DNA of 39,209 nucleotides from Nocardia sp. MH4 (GCF_019266065.1 NZ_LPNR01000069.1:1-39209); one strand, 5' to 3'; shown: positions 10,383 through 20,215, counted from the first letter of the stretch. Translations and numbers: made by a program. Notes: generated from the letters alone by a model not told the origin.

Positions 10383-11996
10383 GTGCACAGACGTGCCTTC
10401 TTCAAGGCGGCGGGACTGGCGACGATCGCCGGTGCCGTGGGGACGACGCTGACGACCACGGCCGCCTCGGCCGATCCGCGCGAGGCGATGTTCCGGACCT
10501 GGGTACCGGAGATCTTCGAACCCCTCCCCGACGCACCGGCGCACACCGAGGCCATCGTCATCGGTTCCGGCTTCGGCGCCGCCGTCACCGCCCTGCGGCT
10601 GGCTGAGGCCGGGATCGCCAACACCGTGCTCGAGCGCGGTTCGCGCTGGCCCAACGACCCGTGGCGGGAGATCTTCACCGGCGACGACCTGCCCGACGGC
10701 CGCGGCTTCTGGCACCGCACCAGCTTCACCGGCGTCACCAAGGTGCCGATGAGCTTCGGCGCATTCGGCGGCGTCCTCGATGTCACCGAGTACCCGGGCA
10801 TCGACGTGTGGCGCGCCGCCGCGGTCGGCGGCGGTTCGGTCATCTTCACCGGCGCGATGGTGGCGCCCGAGCGCAAGCTGTTCGACCACGTCTTCGGTGG
10901 CGTCGTCGATTACGGCGAGCTCGAGCGCGTCTACTACCCGCGCGTGCGCGAGATGTTGCGCCTGGATCCGATGCCCGCCGACATCTACCACTCCACGCCG
11001 TTCGCGCACTCGCGCGCCTGGGACGACCAGGTCCGCGCCGCGGGCTACCAGCCGGTGGCCAACGATTCGATCTTCACCTGGGACGTGCTGCGCAGCGAGC
11101 TGGCGGGCACCTCCCGCGCCTCGGCTACCGCCGCCCGCTCCAACCTGGGCAATTCCAACGGCGCCAAGTTCGATCTGAACCAGAACTATCTGCGCTACGC
11201 CAGGGAGACCGGCAAGTCGCAGGTGTACCCGGGCCACCGCGTCGACGCCATCGCCCAGGAGGCGAGCGGCAAGTTCGTGGTCACGGTGACGAAACTGGCC
11301 CCGACCGGTCAGAACCTCGGCACCCGCACGCTGACCTGCGACAAGCTGTTCCTCGGCGCGGGTTCGATCGGTACCTCCGAGCTGCTGGTGCGCGCCCAGG
11401 CCACCGGCGCGCTGCCCAACCTCAACGAGCACATCGGCGACGGCTGGGGCACCAACGGTGACGTGGTGCTGGCGCGCGGCGCGAGCGCGGTGGCGGGTCA
11501 GGGCCAGGGCGTGCCCAGCGCGAGCCGCGTCTTCGACGAGTCGCGCGTCCCGCTGACTCTGGAGAACTGGTACATCCCGGGCATTCCGTTCGAGACCGGC
11601 GCGCTGGCCTCGCTCGGCATGGTCCTCGACCCGACCAGGGCCCGTTTCGGCTATCACGCCGGCGGCGGCGTCGGGCTGAGCTGGTCGGCGGCCGCGCAGG
11701 ACGCCGTCGTCGACGCGGCGCGCGCGGTCGATCACCGGATCGCCGAACGCGCGGGCGCGGTCGCCGAGTACGGCGCGCTCGGCTACGACGCGAACGCCCA
11801 GTTCACCGCGCATCCGCTGGGCGGCGCGGTGCTCGGCAAGGCGACCGACGCCTACGGCCGTGTGCACGGGCACCCTGGCCTCTACGTGATGGACGGCGCG
11901 GCGATCCCCGGCAGCACCGCGACGGTCAACCCTTCGCTCACGATCACCGCGCTGGCCGAACGCAATATCGCGGCCGTCATCGGCGCCGGTCGCTGA
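10383..11996 (+). CDS. cholesterol oxidase-like GMC flavoenzyme, Tat-exported
   Basis: A 537-residue flavoprotein resembling class I cholesterol oxidase of Streptomyces and Brevibacterium, which oxidises cholesterol to cholest-4-en-3-one with oxygen. The N-terminus has HRRAFFK followed by a hydrophobic stretch and an Ala-x-Ala region (TAASADP), a Tat-type export signal. FAD is bound by IGSGFGAAV (about residue 60). The likely catalytic His (AHPLGG, His477) and Asn (TVNPSLTITA, Asn516) of the family are both present, and a Glu occurs in the LTLEN segment where the family has its catalytic Glu. The GTG at 10383 is preferred because GGGAGGTGG lies just upstream. No sterol-degradation genes lie nearby. 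Confidence 0.87.
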   Translation: MHRRAFFKAAGLATIAGAVGTTLTTTAASADPREAMFRTWVPEIFEPLPDAPAHTEAIVIGSGFGAAVTALRLAEAGIANTVLERGSRWPNDPWREIFTGDDLPDGRGFWHRTSFTGVTKVPMSFGAFGGVLDVTEYPGIDVWRAAAVGGGSVIFTGAMVAPERKLFDHVFGGVVDYGELERVYYPRVREMLRLDPMPADIYHSTPFAHSRAWDDQVRAAGYQPVANDSIFTWDVLRSELAGTSRASATAARSNLGNSNGAKFDLNQNYLRYARETGKSQVYPGHRVDAIAQEASGKFVVTVTKLAPTGQNLGTRTLTCDKLFLGAGSIGTSELLVRAQATGALPNLNEHIGDGWGTNGDVVLARGASAVAGQGQGVPSASRVFDESRVPLTLENWYIPGIPFETGALASLGMVLDPTRARFGYHAGGGVGLSWSAAAQDAVVDAARAVDHRIAERAGAVAEYGALGYDANAQFTAHPLGGAVLGKATDAYGRVHGHPGLYVMDGAAIPGSTATVNPSLTITALAERNIAAVIGAGR

Positions 11997-12089
11997 CACT
12001 CGCGCGGACCGTCGCGCGCAATGTGACCGATCCGCGTCGACCGGCCGTTACGCTCGGCAAGGACGATGGCGTTCGAAGGGAGTACCGAG

Positions 12090-12923
12090 GTGGCCTCACC
12101 GGGCATCGAGCGGGTCGAGGCGTTGCCGGACGTACGCTCGAAGACGCCATCGCTACGGACCGACCTGTTCATGCTGGTCCTGGCGATCATCTCGGTCGCG
12201 CTGGTCGTCTGGATCACCTTCTTTCCCGTCTCCGGGACGACGTATCACGCGATCGTGGTCGCCGACTGGACGATCTGCGGCATCTTCCTGATCGAGTTCC
12301 TCTGGCGCTGGCGCCGGGCGGGCTGGCCGTGGAGCTTCCCGTTCATCTACTGGTACGAAGTGCTCGGCATGATCCCGGTGACCAGCCCGATCTTCCGCGG
12401 GTTCCGGCTGCTGCGGATCGTGGTTATCCTGATCCGGCTCGGCCGGGTCGCCGACCGCGCGCTGGGGGAGCGGGTCACCGCGACGATCGTGAACCGTTTC
12501 GTCGGCACCATCGTCGACGTGATCAAGCGCCCGATGACGATCGCGATCCTCGACGAGGTCTCCAAGGTCCTGCGGGCGGGCCACTACACCAAGAACATCG
12601 CCGCGGCGCTCGAGGAGAACCACGCCGAGGTCGACCAGATGATCGTCGACCTGATCAAGAACGACCCGACGACCAGCAAACTGCGCTACGTCCCGTTCCA
12701 CGACGACATCATCCGGCTCGTCGCCGACACCGTGTACCGGATGCTGCGCCAGCTGCTCGACGACCCGCGCACCGACGAACTCGTCGCCGACATGCTGCGG
12801 GAGAACCTCGATCAGATCAACGACGCGGTGCGCGCCGGGGTCAGGGTGCCGCCGTCGCACCGAGGGGCGACGCCCGCCGAGCACGGCGTGCGCCACCACC
12901 TCGGTCGGATCAAGCGTGCCTGA
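12090..12923 (+). CDS. voltage-sensor-domain membrane protein without a pore
   Basis: A 277-residue protein with four N-terminal helices laid out like the S1-S4 sensor of voltage-gated channels. S1 lies near 26-45, S2 near 54-73 with the acidic residues typical of sensors (DWTICGIFLIEFLWR), S3 near 83-97 (YWYEVLGMIP), and S4 near 103-123 has Arg at 103, 106, 109, 116, 119 and 123. No pore helix or selectivity filter follows. The rest (about 130 residues) is soluble, helical and charged. The GTG at 12090 has a GGGAG site 7 bases upstream; an in-frame ATG at 12066 is possible but its site is too close. The end overlaps the convergent ltrA gene by 14 bp. Function unknown. Confidence 0.8.
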   Translation: MASPGIERVEALPDVRSKTPSLRTDLFMLVLAIISVALVVWITFFPVSGTTYHAIVVADWTICGIFLIEFLWRWRRAGWPWSFPFIYWYEVLGMIPVTSPIFRGFRLLRIVVILIRLGRVADRALGERVTATIVNRFVGTIVDVIKRPMTIAILDEVSKVLRAGHYTKNIAAALEENHAEVDQMIVDLIKNDPTTSKLRYVPFHDDIIRLVADTVYRMLRQLLDDPRTDELVADMLRENLDQINDAVRAGVRVPPSHRGATPAEHGVRHHLGRIKRA

Positions 12924-14112
12924 TCTGGTCGCGCGGGGTCGCGTACCGAATGGTCTCGAAGATCACCAGTAGGGCCAGCAGCGCGCACAGCAGGCTCAGC
13001 GCGGCGAGCGCGGGCAGGTGCGTCGCCACTGGGATCACCGCGACCAGCAGGACCGCGGTGATCACCCGGGCGATCGAGATCTCCTTGGTCGCATAGTATT
13101 TCGCCGCGACGACGCCGAGCAGGAACAGCGCGGGCCCGATGAAGAGCGCGGCCAGCGGAATGCCGTGCAGCGCGTCGGTGAGCTTGTGATGCGAGGCGTC
13201 GCCGACGTAGTACAGCACCTTCTTCAATCCCAGCGAGAGCGCGATGACGCCGGCGATGATCGGGAAGTGCCCGTAGGTGTAGCTGCGCTGCGCGATCTTG
13301 ATCTGGTGCGCGCCGCGGGAATGGGCGAAGGCGTGCTCGATCGAGATCGCCGCGACGTCGAAGTACAGCCACCACAGCAGGCCCGACACCGCGAGCCCCA
13401 GCATCGAGCCCAGCGCGATCGGCCAGGAGATCGGCAGGCCGGCCACCCCGATGCCGATCGAGACGATGGACTCGCCGAGGGCGATGATGACGATCAGCCC
13501 GTAGCGCTCGGCGAAATGCGAGGCCGAGTTGATCCGCCAGTCGGTGCCCGCGAACCAGGTCCAGACCATGTCGCCGATGATCGCGGCCAGCCACAGCACG
13601 ATCTGGGTGAGGCCGTCGGTCATCGCGGCGATGACGAGCAACGCGGTGCCGAGGGTGATCGAGCCCAGCGCCCAGCGCAACACCTGGCCGCGCAGCTGGG
13701 AGTCCTCGGCGCTGATCACCCAGAAGATCGAGACGTGCACCAGCCGCACCACCAGGTAGGCGATGGCGAAGACGAGCGGACCGAACCAGCCGCCGCTCAG
13801 GTCCTCGAACGCCTCGGGAATGGTCAGCGCCGCGATGAACGCGCCGCCCATCGCGACGAACATCGCCACCCGGGCGATGCCCTCGTCGGCCCTGACCACA
13901 TTGCCCAGCCACGAGTAGGCGATCCACAGCCACCACATCAGCGCCAGCACCAGGGCCGCGCGGACCACGTTGGCGCCGGTCGGGTTGTCGGCGGCCAGCG
14001 CGGTCACCATAGTGAAGGCGAAGACGATCACGAGGTCGAAGAACAGTTCGAGCTGGGTCACCGAGGCGCCTTCGGCCACCTGCTGGAACCGAACCCGTCG
14101 AGTACCGATCAT
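12910..14112 (-). CDS. low temperature requirement protein A (LtrA family)
   Basis: A 400-residue polytopic membrane protein with about twelve hydrophobic helices. The opening motif VTQLELFFDLVIVFAF and the central SHFAERYGLIVIIALGESIV are the two signatures of the LtrA family, named after a Listeria gene needed for growth in the cold; the biochemical role is still unclear. The ATG at 14112 is chosen because the first helix motif follows soon after, while an upstream extension is a basic, non-membrane tail. The 3' end overlaps the voltage-sensor gene on the other strand. The gene lies 69 bp after the SRPBCC gene and may be co-transcribed with it. Confidence 0.92.
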   Translation of the reverse strand: MIGTRRVRFQQVAEGASVTQLELFFDLVIVFAFTMVTALAADNPTGANVVRAALVLALMWWLWIAYSWLGNVVRADEGIARVAMFVAMGGAFIAALTIPEAFEDLSGGWFGPLVFAIAYLVVRLVHVSIFWVISAEDSQLRGQVLRWALGSITLGTALLVIAAMTDGLTQIVLWLAAIIGDMVWTWFAGTDWRINSASHFAERYGLIVIIALGESIVSIGIGVAGLPISWPIALGSMLGLAVSGLLWWLYFDVAAISIEHAFAHSRGAHQIKIAQRSYTYGHFPIIAGVIALSLGLKKVLYYVGDASHHKLTDALHGIPLAALFIGPALFLLGVVAAKYYATKEISIARVITAVLLVAVIPVATHLPALAALSLLCALLALLVIFETIRYATPRDQIRHA

Positions 14113-14181
14113 GCGCTCATCGTCGCACCCGGCGTGCTCGCCCGCGCGGAACGGACGCGGCTTTCGCCGTCGGCGCAACCG

Positions 14182-14640
14182 CTAGCCGACGCCGTAGCGG
14201 TGGACCTCGGGATACCGTTCGGCGAAGTCGATGAAGTTCGCGACGATCTCATCGCTCATCTTGCGCAGGGTGCGCTTGAACAGGATGCCGGGGATGGGCA
14301 GCGGCAGCTGGATCTCGACGTGATAGTCGATCTCGGTGCCCTCGGGGCCCTCGACCAGGTCGAACGAGCCGCTGCCCTTGGAGCCGCGGCTGCTGTCGAC
14401 GACCTCCCAGGACACCCGGTTGTGTTCCCAGAAGAATTCGAGGACCTGCGCGTCGGAGTTGCCCAGGAAGGTCGCGGTGACGAAGACCCGGCGCGGCCTG
14501 CCGTCGGCGTCGCGGGGGCCGACGCGGACGTCGCTGTAGTTGGTCGACCACTCGGCTAGGAGATCGACGGCGAGCAACGCATCCATGATCTGGTCGACGG
14601 GAGCATCCACGGTGAATCGGATGTCGATCTTCGAGCGCAT
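14182..14640 (-). CDS. SRPBCC-fold protein (polyketide cyclase / START-like)
   Basis: A 152-residue cytoplasmic protein. It begins MRSKIDIRFTVDAPVDQIMDALLAVD and shows the W-S-x-x-Y-S-D-V pattern and a long final helix (TLRKMSDEIVANFIDFAERY) common in SRPBCC proteins, which bind hydrophobic ligands in a deep pocket. Mycobacteria have several related proteins of unknown ligand. The ATG at 14640 has a GGAGGA ribosome site; longer frames lack one. It sits between a TetR regulator gene and ltrA on the same strand, so the three may form a unit. Confidence 0.85.
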   Translation of the reverse strand: MRSKIDIRFTVDAPVDQIMDALLAVDLLAEWSTNYSDVRVGPRDADGRPRRVFVTATFLGNSDAQVLEFFWEHNRVSWEVVDSSRGSKGSGSFDLVEGPEGTEIDYHVEIQLPLPIPGILFKRTLRKMSDEIVANFIDFAERYPEVHRYGVG

Positions 14641-14738
14641 CTTGCCTGTCCTCCGAAACCCCCGCTGTCTTCGCGCCCGATTGTGCACACGTGTACCAGT
14701 GATCGTCAACACGTCTATGGTCTGGACAAATGACCGGG

Positions 14739-15311
14739 TCAGGGGCGTATCGCCCGCTCGACGGCGGTTTCGATCAGCTCCATGCTCTGTTGCTCGGTGA
14801 AGATACCGGGCAGGGTGAGGTGCTCGACGATGAGCCAATTCAGGGCCAGATACAGCAGGAGTACCGACGCCTCGTCGCCCGGCTGGCCCGACGCCAGGTG
14901 GTTGCGGACGTTGAAATCCAGGTCGGCCCTGACCCGCTCGGTGAGCACCTCGCGCAACTCCGGACGCCGGGTCGCCTCGAGCCGCAGTTCGAGCAGCGCG
15001 AGGTAGGCGGTGCGGTGCGATTCGAGCCGGCCGACGACCTCCTTCATCAGCGCGGTGATGTTCTCGACCGTCTTCGGTCCCTCGCTCACCAGCGCCATCG
15101 TCTCCTCGCTCGGCTGGACCACCTCGTAGAAGCGGGTGCCTGCCTGGGTGAGCAGCTCGTCGCGGCTGGTGAAGTAGTTCGACGCGGTGCCGACGGGCAC
15201 CCCGGCCTGCTTGTCCACCGCGCGGAAGGTGAGGCCGCGCGCGCCTTCGGCCGCCAGCACCTCGATCGCCGCGTCGAGCAGCGCCTGCCGTCGTTCGGGA
15301 TTAGTTCGCAC
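14739..15311 (-). CDS. TetR-family transcriptional regulator
   Basis: A 190-residue repressor-type protein. The N-terminal helix-turn-helix reads ALLDAAIEVLAAEGARGLTF, then VPVGTASNYFTSRDELL, typical of TetR; the C-terminal part is an all-helical ligand and dimer domain. I chose the GTG at 15311 because GGAG lies about 8 bases upstream; a TTG at 15344 is less likely. It is divergent from the RibD/DHFR-fold reductase gene 71 bp away, and the gap holds a perfect palindrome, so it probably controls both genes. The inducer is unknown. Confidence 0.92.
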   Translation of the reverse strand: MRTNPERRQALLDAAIEVLAAEGARGLTFRAVDKQAGVPVGTASNYFTSRDELLTQAGTRFYEVVQPSEETMALVSEGPKTVENITALMKEVVGRLESHRTAYLALLELRLEATRRPELREVLTERVRADLDFNVRNHLASGQPGDEASVLLLYLALNWLIVEHLTLPGIFTEQQSMELIETAVERAIRP

Positions 15312-15328
15312 TTGACACCACTCCGTCT

Positions 15329-15338
15329 GTAGTACTAC
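15329..15338. promoter_or_regulatory. palindrome between tetR-type and reductase genes (possible operator)
   Basis: GTAGTACTAC is a perfect 10-bp palindrome 17 bases before the regulator start and about 45 before the reductase. TetR proteins normally bind such sites in the divergent gap. Ten bases is short, so the full operator may be wider. Confidence 0.45.
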
Positions 15339-15382
15339 GTTCAAACCACTTCAATCAGAGTACAACAACTTAGGCGGTACCC

Positions 15383-15955
15383 ATGCGAAAGCTTGTCTAC
15401 TACATCGGTGTCTCGCTCGACGGCTACATCGCGGGTCCCGGCGGCGAGGTCGACTTCTATCCGACGCCGCAGAACTACATGGAATGGATGACGGCCGAGT
15501 TCCCCGATTCGATCCCGACCCATCTCCGGCCGCACATCGGCATGGACCCCGAGCTGCCGGCCAAGAACTGGGACACGGTGCTGATGGGTCGCGGCACCTA
15601 CATCCTCCCGGGCGAGCACGTCGAGAGCCCGTTCTCGCACCTGAAGCAGTACGTCGTCTCGTCCTCGCTCGCGCAGGCCGATCACCCCGGCGTCGAGATC
15701 GTCTCCGGCGACCCCGCGGAGCTGGTTCGCGAACTCAAGCGGCAGGAAGGCGGCGACATCTGGCTGTGTGGCGGCGGGAACCTGGCCGGTCAGCTGATCG
15801 ACGAGATCGACGAGATGGTCATCAAGAGCTACCCGGTCATCGCGGGCGCGGGCGTGCACGCGTTCACCGGCGTCTTCAAACCGACATCTTTCACTCCGGT
15901 GCGGCGCAAGGAATTCGACAACGGCACGCAGGTCACCTGGTTCGTCCGGGCCTGA
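15383..15955 (+). CDS. dihydrofolate reductase-fold family protein (RibD C-terminal domain)
   Basis: A 190-residue protein of the RibD C-terminal / YwjB-YyaP group. The start RKLVYYIGVSLDGYIAGPGGEVDF and the later DTVLMGRGTY and GGDIWLCGGGNLAGQLI are the usual NADPH-fold signatures. Members reduce small substrates, but most are uncharacterised; true folate reductase function is not implied. It is divergent from a TetR regulator and probably controlled by it. The ATG at 15383 is followed at once by the family start, so the choice is firm. Confidence 0.9.
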   Translation: MRKLVYYIGVSLDGYIAGPGGEVDFYPTPQNYMEWMTAEFPDSIPTHLRPHIGMDPELPAKNWDTVLMGRGTYILPGEHVESPFSHLKQYVVSSSLAQADHPGVEIVSGDPAELVRELKRQEGGDIWLCGGGNLAGQLIDEIDEMVIKSYPVIAGAGVHAFTGVFKPTSFTPVRRKEFDNGTQVTWFVRA

Positions 15956-15964
15956 TTTCGACGG

Positions 15965-16004
15965 TTATCCACAGGTGACGAGCCTGTGTCGTTTTCCACA
16001 GGCT
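15965..16004 (+). promoter_or_regulatory. competing hairpins with DnaA-box-like sequences before ask
   Basis: The block holds TTATCCACA (15965-15973, a consensus DnaA box) and TTTTCCACA (15992-16000, one mismatch). The central CCTGTG (15983-15988) can pair with CACAGG upstream (15970-15975) or, as part of the 8-bp arm 15981-15988, with 15997-16004 downstream; these choices exclude each other. It starts 10 bases after the reductase stop, so the simplest reading is that gene's terminator. An attenuator or DnaA-bound element is possible. Confidence 0.4.
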
Positions 16005-16092
16005 GGGGAGGTAGCGGCAAAACCGGTGGACCTGGGCCGGTACTCTTGGTCGCTGATACCCAGCCTGATTGTCGATCGTGAAGGACCTAGCC

Positions 16093-17358
16093 GTGGCTCT
16101 CGTTGTTCAGAAGTACGGAGGATCCTCGGTGGCTACCGCCGAGCGGATCCGGCGCGTCGCTGAACGGATCGTGGAGACCAAGAAGCAGGGCCACGACGTC
16201 GTCGTGGTCTGCTCGGCCATGGGTGACACGACCGACGAGCTGCTCGATCTCGCGGAGCAGGTGGCCCCGGCGCCGCCTGCTCGCGAGATGGACATGCTGC
16301 TCACCTCCGGCGAGCGCATCTCGAACGCGCTGGTGGCCATGGCGATTCATTCGCTCGGTGCCGAAGCACGCTCGTTCACCGGTTCGCAAGCCGGCGTGAT
16401 CACCACCGGCGCGCACGGCAACGCCAAGATCATCGACGTCACCCCCGGCCGCCTCCAGGAGGCGCTGGCCGAGGGACAGATCGTGCTGGTCGCCGGCTTC
16501 CAGGGCGTCAGCCAGGACAGCAAGGACGTCACCACGCTGGGCCGCGGTGGTTCCGACACCACCGCCGTCGCCCTGGCCGCGGCGCTGAAAGCCGATGTCT
16601 GCGAGATCTACACCGACGTGGACGGCATCTTCAGCGCCGACCCGCGCATCGTCGGCGACGCGCAGAAGCTCGACAAGATCTCCTACGAGGAGATGCTCGA
16701 GATGGCGGCCTGCGGCTCGAAGGTGCTCATGCTGCGCTGCGTGGAGTACGCGCGCCGCTACAACGTTCCCGTTCATGTCCGGTCGTCCTACACCGACAAG
16801 ATCGGCACCACTGTTTTCGGATCGATGGAGGACATTCCCGTGGAGCAGGCAATCCTGACCGGCGTCGCGCACGACCGCAGCGAAGCCAAGGTGACCGTCG
16901 TCGCCCTGCCGGACGAGCCGGGCTACGCGGCTAAGGTGTTCCGCGCGGTCGCCGACGCCGAGATCAACATCGACATGGTGCTGCAGAACATCTCCAAGGT
17001 CGACACGGGCAAGACCGACATCACCTTCACCCTGCCCAAGACCGACGGCGCTCGCGCGGTCGAGATGCTGACCAAGCGGCAGGACGAGATCGGCTTCGCG
17101 CAGGTCCTCTACGACGACCACATCGGCAAGGTGTCGCTGGTCGGCGCCGGGATGAAGTCGCACCCGGGCGTCACCGCCACCTTCTGTGAGGCGCTGGCCA
17201 ACGCCGGCGTGAACATCGACCTGATCTCCACCTCGGAGATCCGGATCTCGGTGCTCGTGCGCGACACCGAACTCGACGAGGCCGTGCAGGTCCTGCACAA
17301 GGCCTTCGATCTCGGCGGCGAAGAGGCCGCCGTCGTCCACGGCGGAACGGGGCGTTAA
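16093..17358 (+). CDS. ask: aspartate kinase (alpha subunit)
   Basis: A 421-residue enzyme that phosphorylates L-aspartate, the first step toward lysine, diaminopimelate, threonine and methionine. The kinase domain starts with [11 protein letters not shown] (residues 4-14) and has the [15 protein letters not shown] segment; two ACT domains for Lys/Thr feedback follow (from about residue 265, [16 protein letters not shown]). The GTG at 16093 follows AAGGA by 7 bases and gives 421 residues, which matches the M. tuberculosis enzyme as I know it. An internal start makes a beta subunit. asd follows after 3 bp, so the pair is an operon as in corynebacteria and mycobacteria. Confidence 0.97.
   Translation: MALVVQKYGGSSVATAERIRRVAERIVETKKQGHDVVVVCSAMGDTTDELLDLAEQVAPAPPAREMDMLLTSGERISNALVAMAIHSLGAEARSFTGSQAGVITTGAHGNAKIIDVTPGRLQEALAEGQIVLVAGFQGVSQDSKDVTTLGRGGSDTTAVALAAALKADVCEIYTDVDGIFSADPRIVGDAQKLDKISYEEMLEMAACGSKVLMLRCVEYARRYNVPVHVRSSYTDKIGTTVFGSMEDIPVEQAILTGVAHDRSEAKVTVVALPDEPGYAAKVFRAVADAEINIDMVLQNISKVDTGKTDITFTLPKTDGARAVEMLTKRQDEIGFAQVLYDDHIGKVSLVGAGMKSHPGVTATFCEALANAGVNIDLISTSEIRISVLVRDTELDEAVQVLHKAFDLGGEEAAVVHGGTGR
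16840..17358 (+). CDS. aspartate kinase beta subunit (internal start)
   Basis: An in-frame GTG at 16840 (codon 250 of ask) has a strong GGAGGA site at 16827-16832, 7 bases upstream. Starting there gives a 172-residue product beginning [17 protein letters not shown] that contains only the ACT regulatory domains. Corynebacterium glutamicum lysC makes exactly such a 172-residue beta subunit, beginning with a very similar sequence. The enzyme is therefore probably an alpha2-beta2 complex, with the beta chains binding the feedback amino acids. Confidence 0.8.
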   Translation: MEQAILTGVAHDRSEAKVTVVALPDEPGYAAKVFRAVADAEINIDMVLQNISKVDTGKTDITFTLPKTDGARAVEMLTKRQDEIGFAQVLYDDHIGKVSLVGAGMKSHPGVTATFCEALANAGVNIDLISTSEIRISVLVRDTELDEAVQVLHKAFDLGGEEAAVVHGGTGR

Positions 17359-18396
<1,038 letters not shown>

Positions 18397-18408
18397 GCAG
18401 TTCGCTGG

Positions 18409-18446
18409 AACGGGCTGGTCCACCACATCCGGTGGGCCGGCCCGTT
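18409..18446 (+). terminator. terminator of the ask-asd operon
   Basis: A 16-bp stem (18409-18424 with 18431-18446, two G-U pairs) with a 6-base loop starts 12 bases after the asd stop and is followed by a T-rich stretch (TCTCGTCTC). Confidence 0.85.
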
Positions 18447-18654
18447 TCTCGTCTCACGACTCGATTCGGCGCAGCCCGTCCAGGAGTACCGCGAAGGTGC
18501 GGTGGCGTCGGTGTTCGCCAGCCCGGACCGCGTCGGCGAGATCGCGTTCGACACCGTTCTCCCGGCCGAGGCGGTGCTGTACCGGACTACCTGGACCCGA
18601 CCCGCTTCCGGCACCCCGACCCCAGCGGTGCCGACGACGTGTCCGTCTGAACGG
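18447..18654. other. 208-bp gap with no clear gene
   Basis: No gene with a start and ribosome site is seen. The composition is coding-like. A minus-strand frame ending at about 18457 reads GEHRRHRTFAVLLDGLRRIES at its end, which looks like the tail of a TetR-type regulator, but nothing upstream supports a whole gene. It may be a gene remnant. Confidence 0.3.
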
Positions 18655-20007
18655 CTAGCGCCGGATGCCCGGGGTCCGTGGGTCGTCACCGAGGCAGACC
18701 AATACCGCGCACCCCGGGGGAATGCTCGCGAACGGCGCGGCCAGCGGCTGGTTCAGGCAGTCGAAGACGGTGCAGCCCGGATAGGCGCCGGGGCCGATGC
18801 CGAACACGGCGAGCAGGATGTTGGCGTCGATCAGCCGGGCCGGATCGAACTCGACCGGCGGTTCGACGTACGGCTCGGCGACCGGGGTCGGGGCATCGGT
18901 GAAGGCCGCGAACAGCCTGCGGAAGAACTCGTGCGGCAGTTCCTCGGGATGCGCGATCACCCCGCTCGCTCCGTACGCTGTCTCGTTGCCGAACGCGCCG
19001 GTCCACATGACCATCAGGTCCAGGCCGGGCAGGAAGAAGACGTTCTGCAGTGCGAGCCCCGACATGAAGAAGCTGTCGGCGGGCAGGAAGTCGGGCGACT
19101 CGGCGCAGTCGGCGCCGACCCAGAAAAGGTAGCCGTAGCAGCTGTTCTGCGGTGATGGAGTGCGGGCCTTGCGCAGGTAGTCGGCCGAGATCACCCGGTC
19201 GGCGCCCCACCGGCCGTCGTTGGCGACGAGCAATCCGATCTTGGCCAGATCGTTGGGCGGCAGCAGCAGGTGGGCGTAGCCATAGGTGTGCCCGGACCGA
19301 TCTCGCGCCCAGTAGTAGTCGGAGCGGGCGATGCCCAGCGGGTCGAACAGCTCGCGTTGCGCGAACTGCTGCAGCGGCTCGCCGACGGCCAGTTCGATCA
19401 CCCACGACAGCAGGTCGACATTGCGCTGGCTGTAGCTGAACGTGGTGCCCGGCGGGTTGGTCAGCTCTACCGCCAGCGCCTGGACCGCGCTGTTCGGGTC
19501 GACCGGGATCACCGCGGTGACGCCCTCGGTGAGCACGCCGACCTTCATGCCCGAGGTCTCGGTGAGCAGGTTCTCCACCGTGATCGACCGGTGCAGCGCG
19601 TCGCCGAGGCCGGCGGGCAGGTACCGGTCGATCGGGGCGTCGATCGCGAGTTTGCCCTGATCGGAGGCGATTCCGGCGATCAGCGACACCACCGACTTGG
19701 TGACACTCCAGATGTTCCACGCGACATCGCCGGTCTCGTCGTTGCGCGGGCCCTCCCCGACCAGGCAATTGTGCCGGAACACTTGGACATTGAACCGATT
19801 GCGGGTCGCGGCGAACTGCAGTGCCTCGTCGAGCTTGGCTGGGTCGAGCCCGACCTGCTCGGGTCGGGCACGTTCGAGGTCGCGCTCGGAGGTCACCGCG
19901 CACCTCGTCGCTGTTTCCGGGGCGGCGACAGCGGGCGCGGCGACCAACGCCCCCGAAGTCAGTGCAACCACGACCGTTCCCGCGAAAAATCCCCTGATCA
20001 GCCCCAT
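18655..20007 (-). CDS. secreted serine hydrolase (beta-lactamase/class C family)
   Basis: A 450-residue protein with an N-terminal signal peptide (MGLIRGFFAGTVVVALTSG, cut near APAVAAP). The beta-lactamase-fold domain shows the Ser-x-x-Lys motif as SVTK (WSVTKSV), and the second motif is Tyr-Ser-Gln (FSYSQRN) rather than the usual Tyr-x-Asn. The family contains esterases and D,D-peptidases; this is probably an esterase or peptidase outside the cell, not a true antibiotic lactamase. The C-terminal 60 residues are an extra Cys-containing tail (CTVFDC, CAVLVC). The ATG at 20007 gives the best signal peptide; one at 20028 is possible. Confidence 0.85.
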   Translation of the reverse strand: MGLIRGFFAGTVVVALTSGALVAAPAVAAPETATRCAVTSERDLERARPEQVGLDPAKLDEALQFAATRNRFNVQVFRHNCLVGEGPRNDETGDVAWNIWSVTKSVVSLIAGIASDQGKLAIDAPIDRYLPAGLGDALHRSITVENLLTETSGMKVGVLTEGVTAVIPVDPNSAVQALAVELTNPPGTTFSYSQRNVDLLSWVIELAVGEPLQQFAQRELFDPLGIARSDYYWARDRSGHTYGYAHLLLPPNDLAKIGLLVANDGRWGADRVISADYLRKARTPSPQNSCYGYLFWVGADCAESPDFLPADSFFMSGLALQNVFFLPGLDLMVMWTGAFGNETAYGASGVIAHPEELPHEFFRRLFAAFTDAPTPVAEPYVEPPVEFDPARLIDANILLAVFGIGPGAYPGCTVFDCLNQPLAAPFASIPPGCAVLVCLGDDPRTPGIRR

Positions 20008-20135
20008 GCGGCCGAGACTAGCCCGCATCGCCGTCCGTAACCCGTATAGCGGGGCCGCTCGATCCCCTAATCACCGGCATGTTCACCTCCCCGTAAAAAC
20101 CCCGACTCGGAGAGCCGGCCACGCCGGAGACGACA

Positions 20136-20172
20136 AACGCCGCCAGGTCGATGAGGGAGACCTGGCGGCGTT
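20136..20172. other. perfect 14-bp hairpin, orphan terminator-like
   Basis: Arms 20136-20149 and 20159-20172 are perfectly complementary, with a 9-base loop. It looks like a terminator but no gene runs into it on either strand, as the flanking genes start outward. Confidence 0.6.
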
Positions 20173-20215
20173 CGAGTCGAAGGGCCGCCGCGGGGGCGGC
20201 CGTTCAGGGTGTCGA

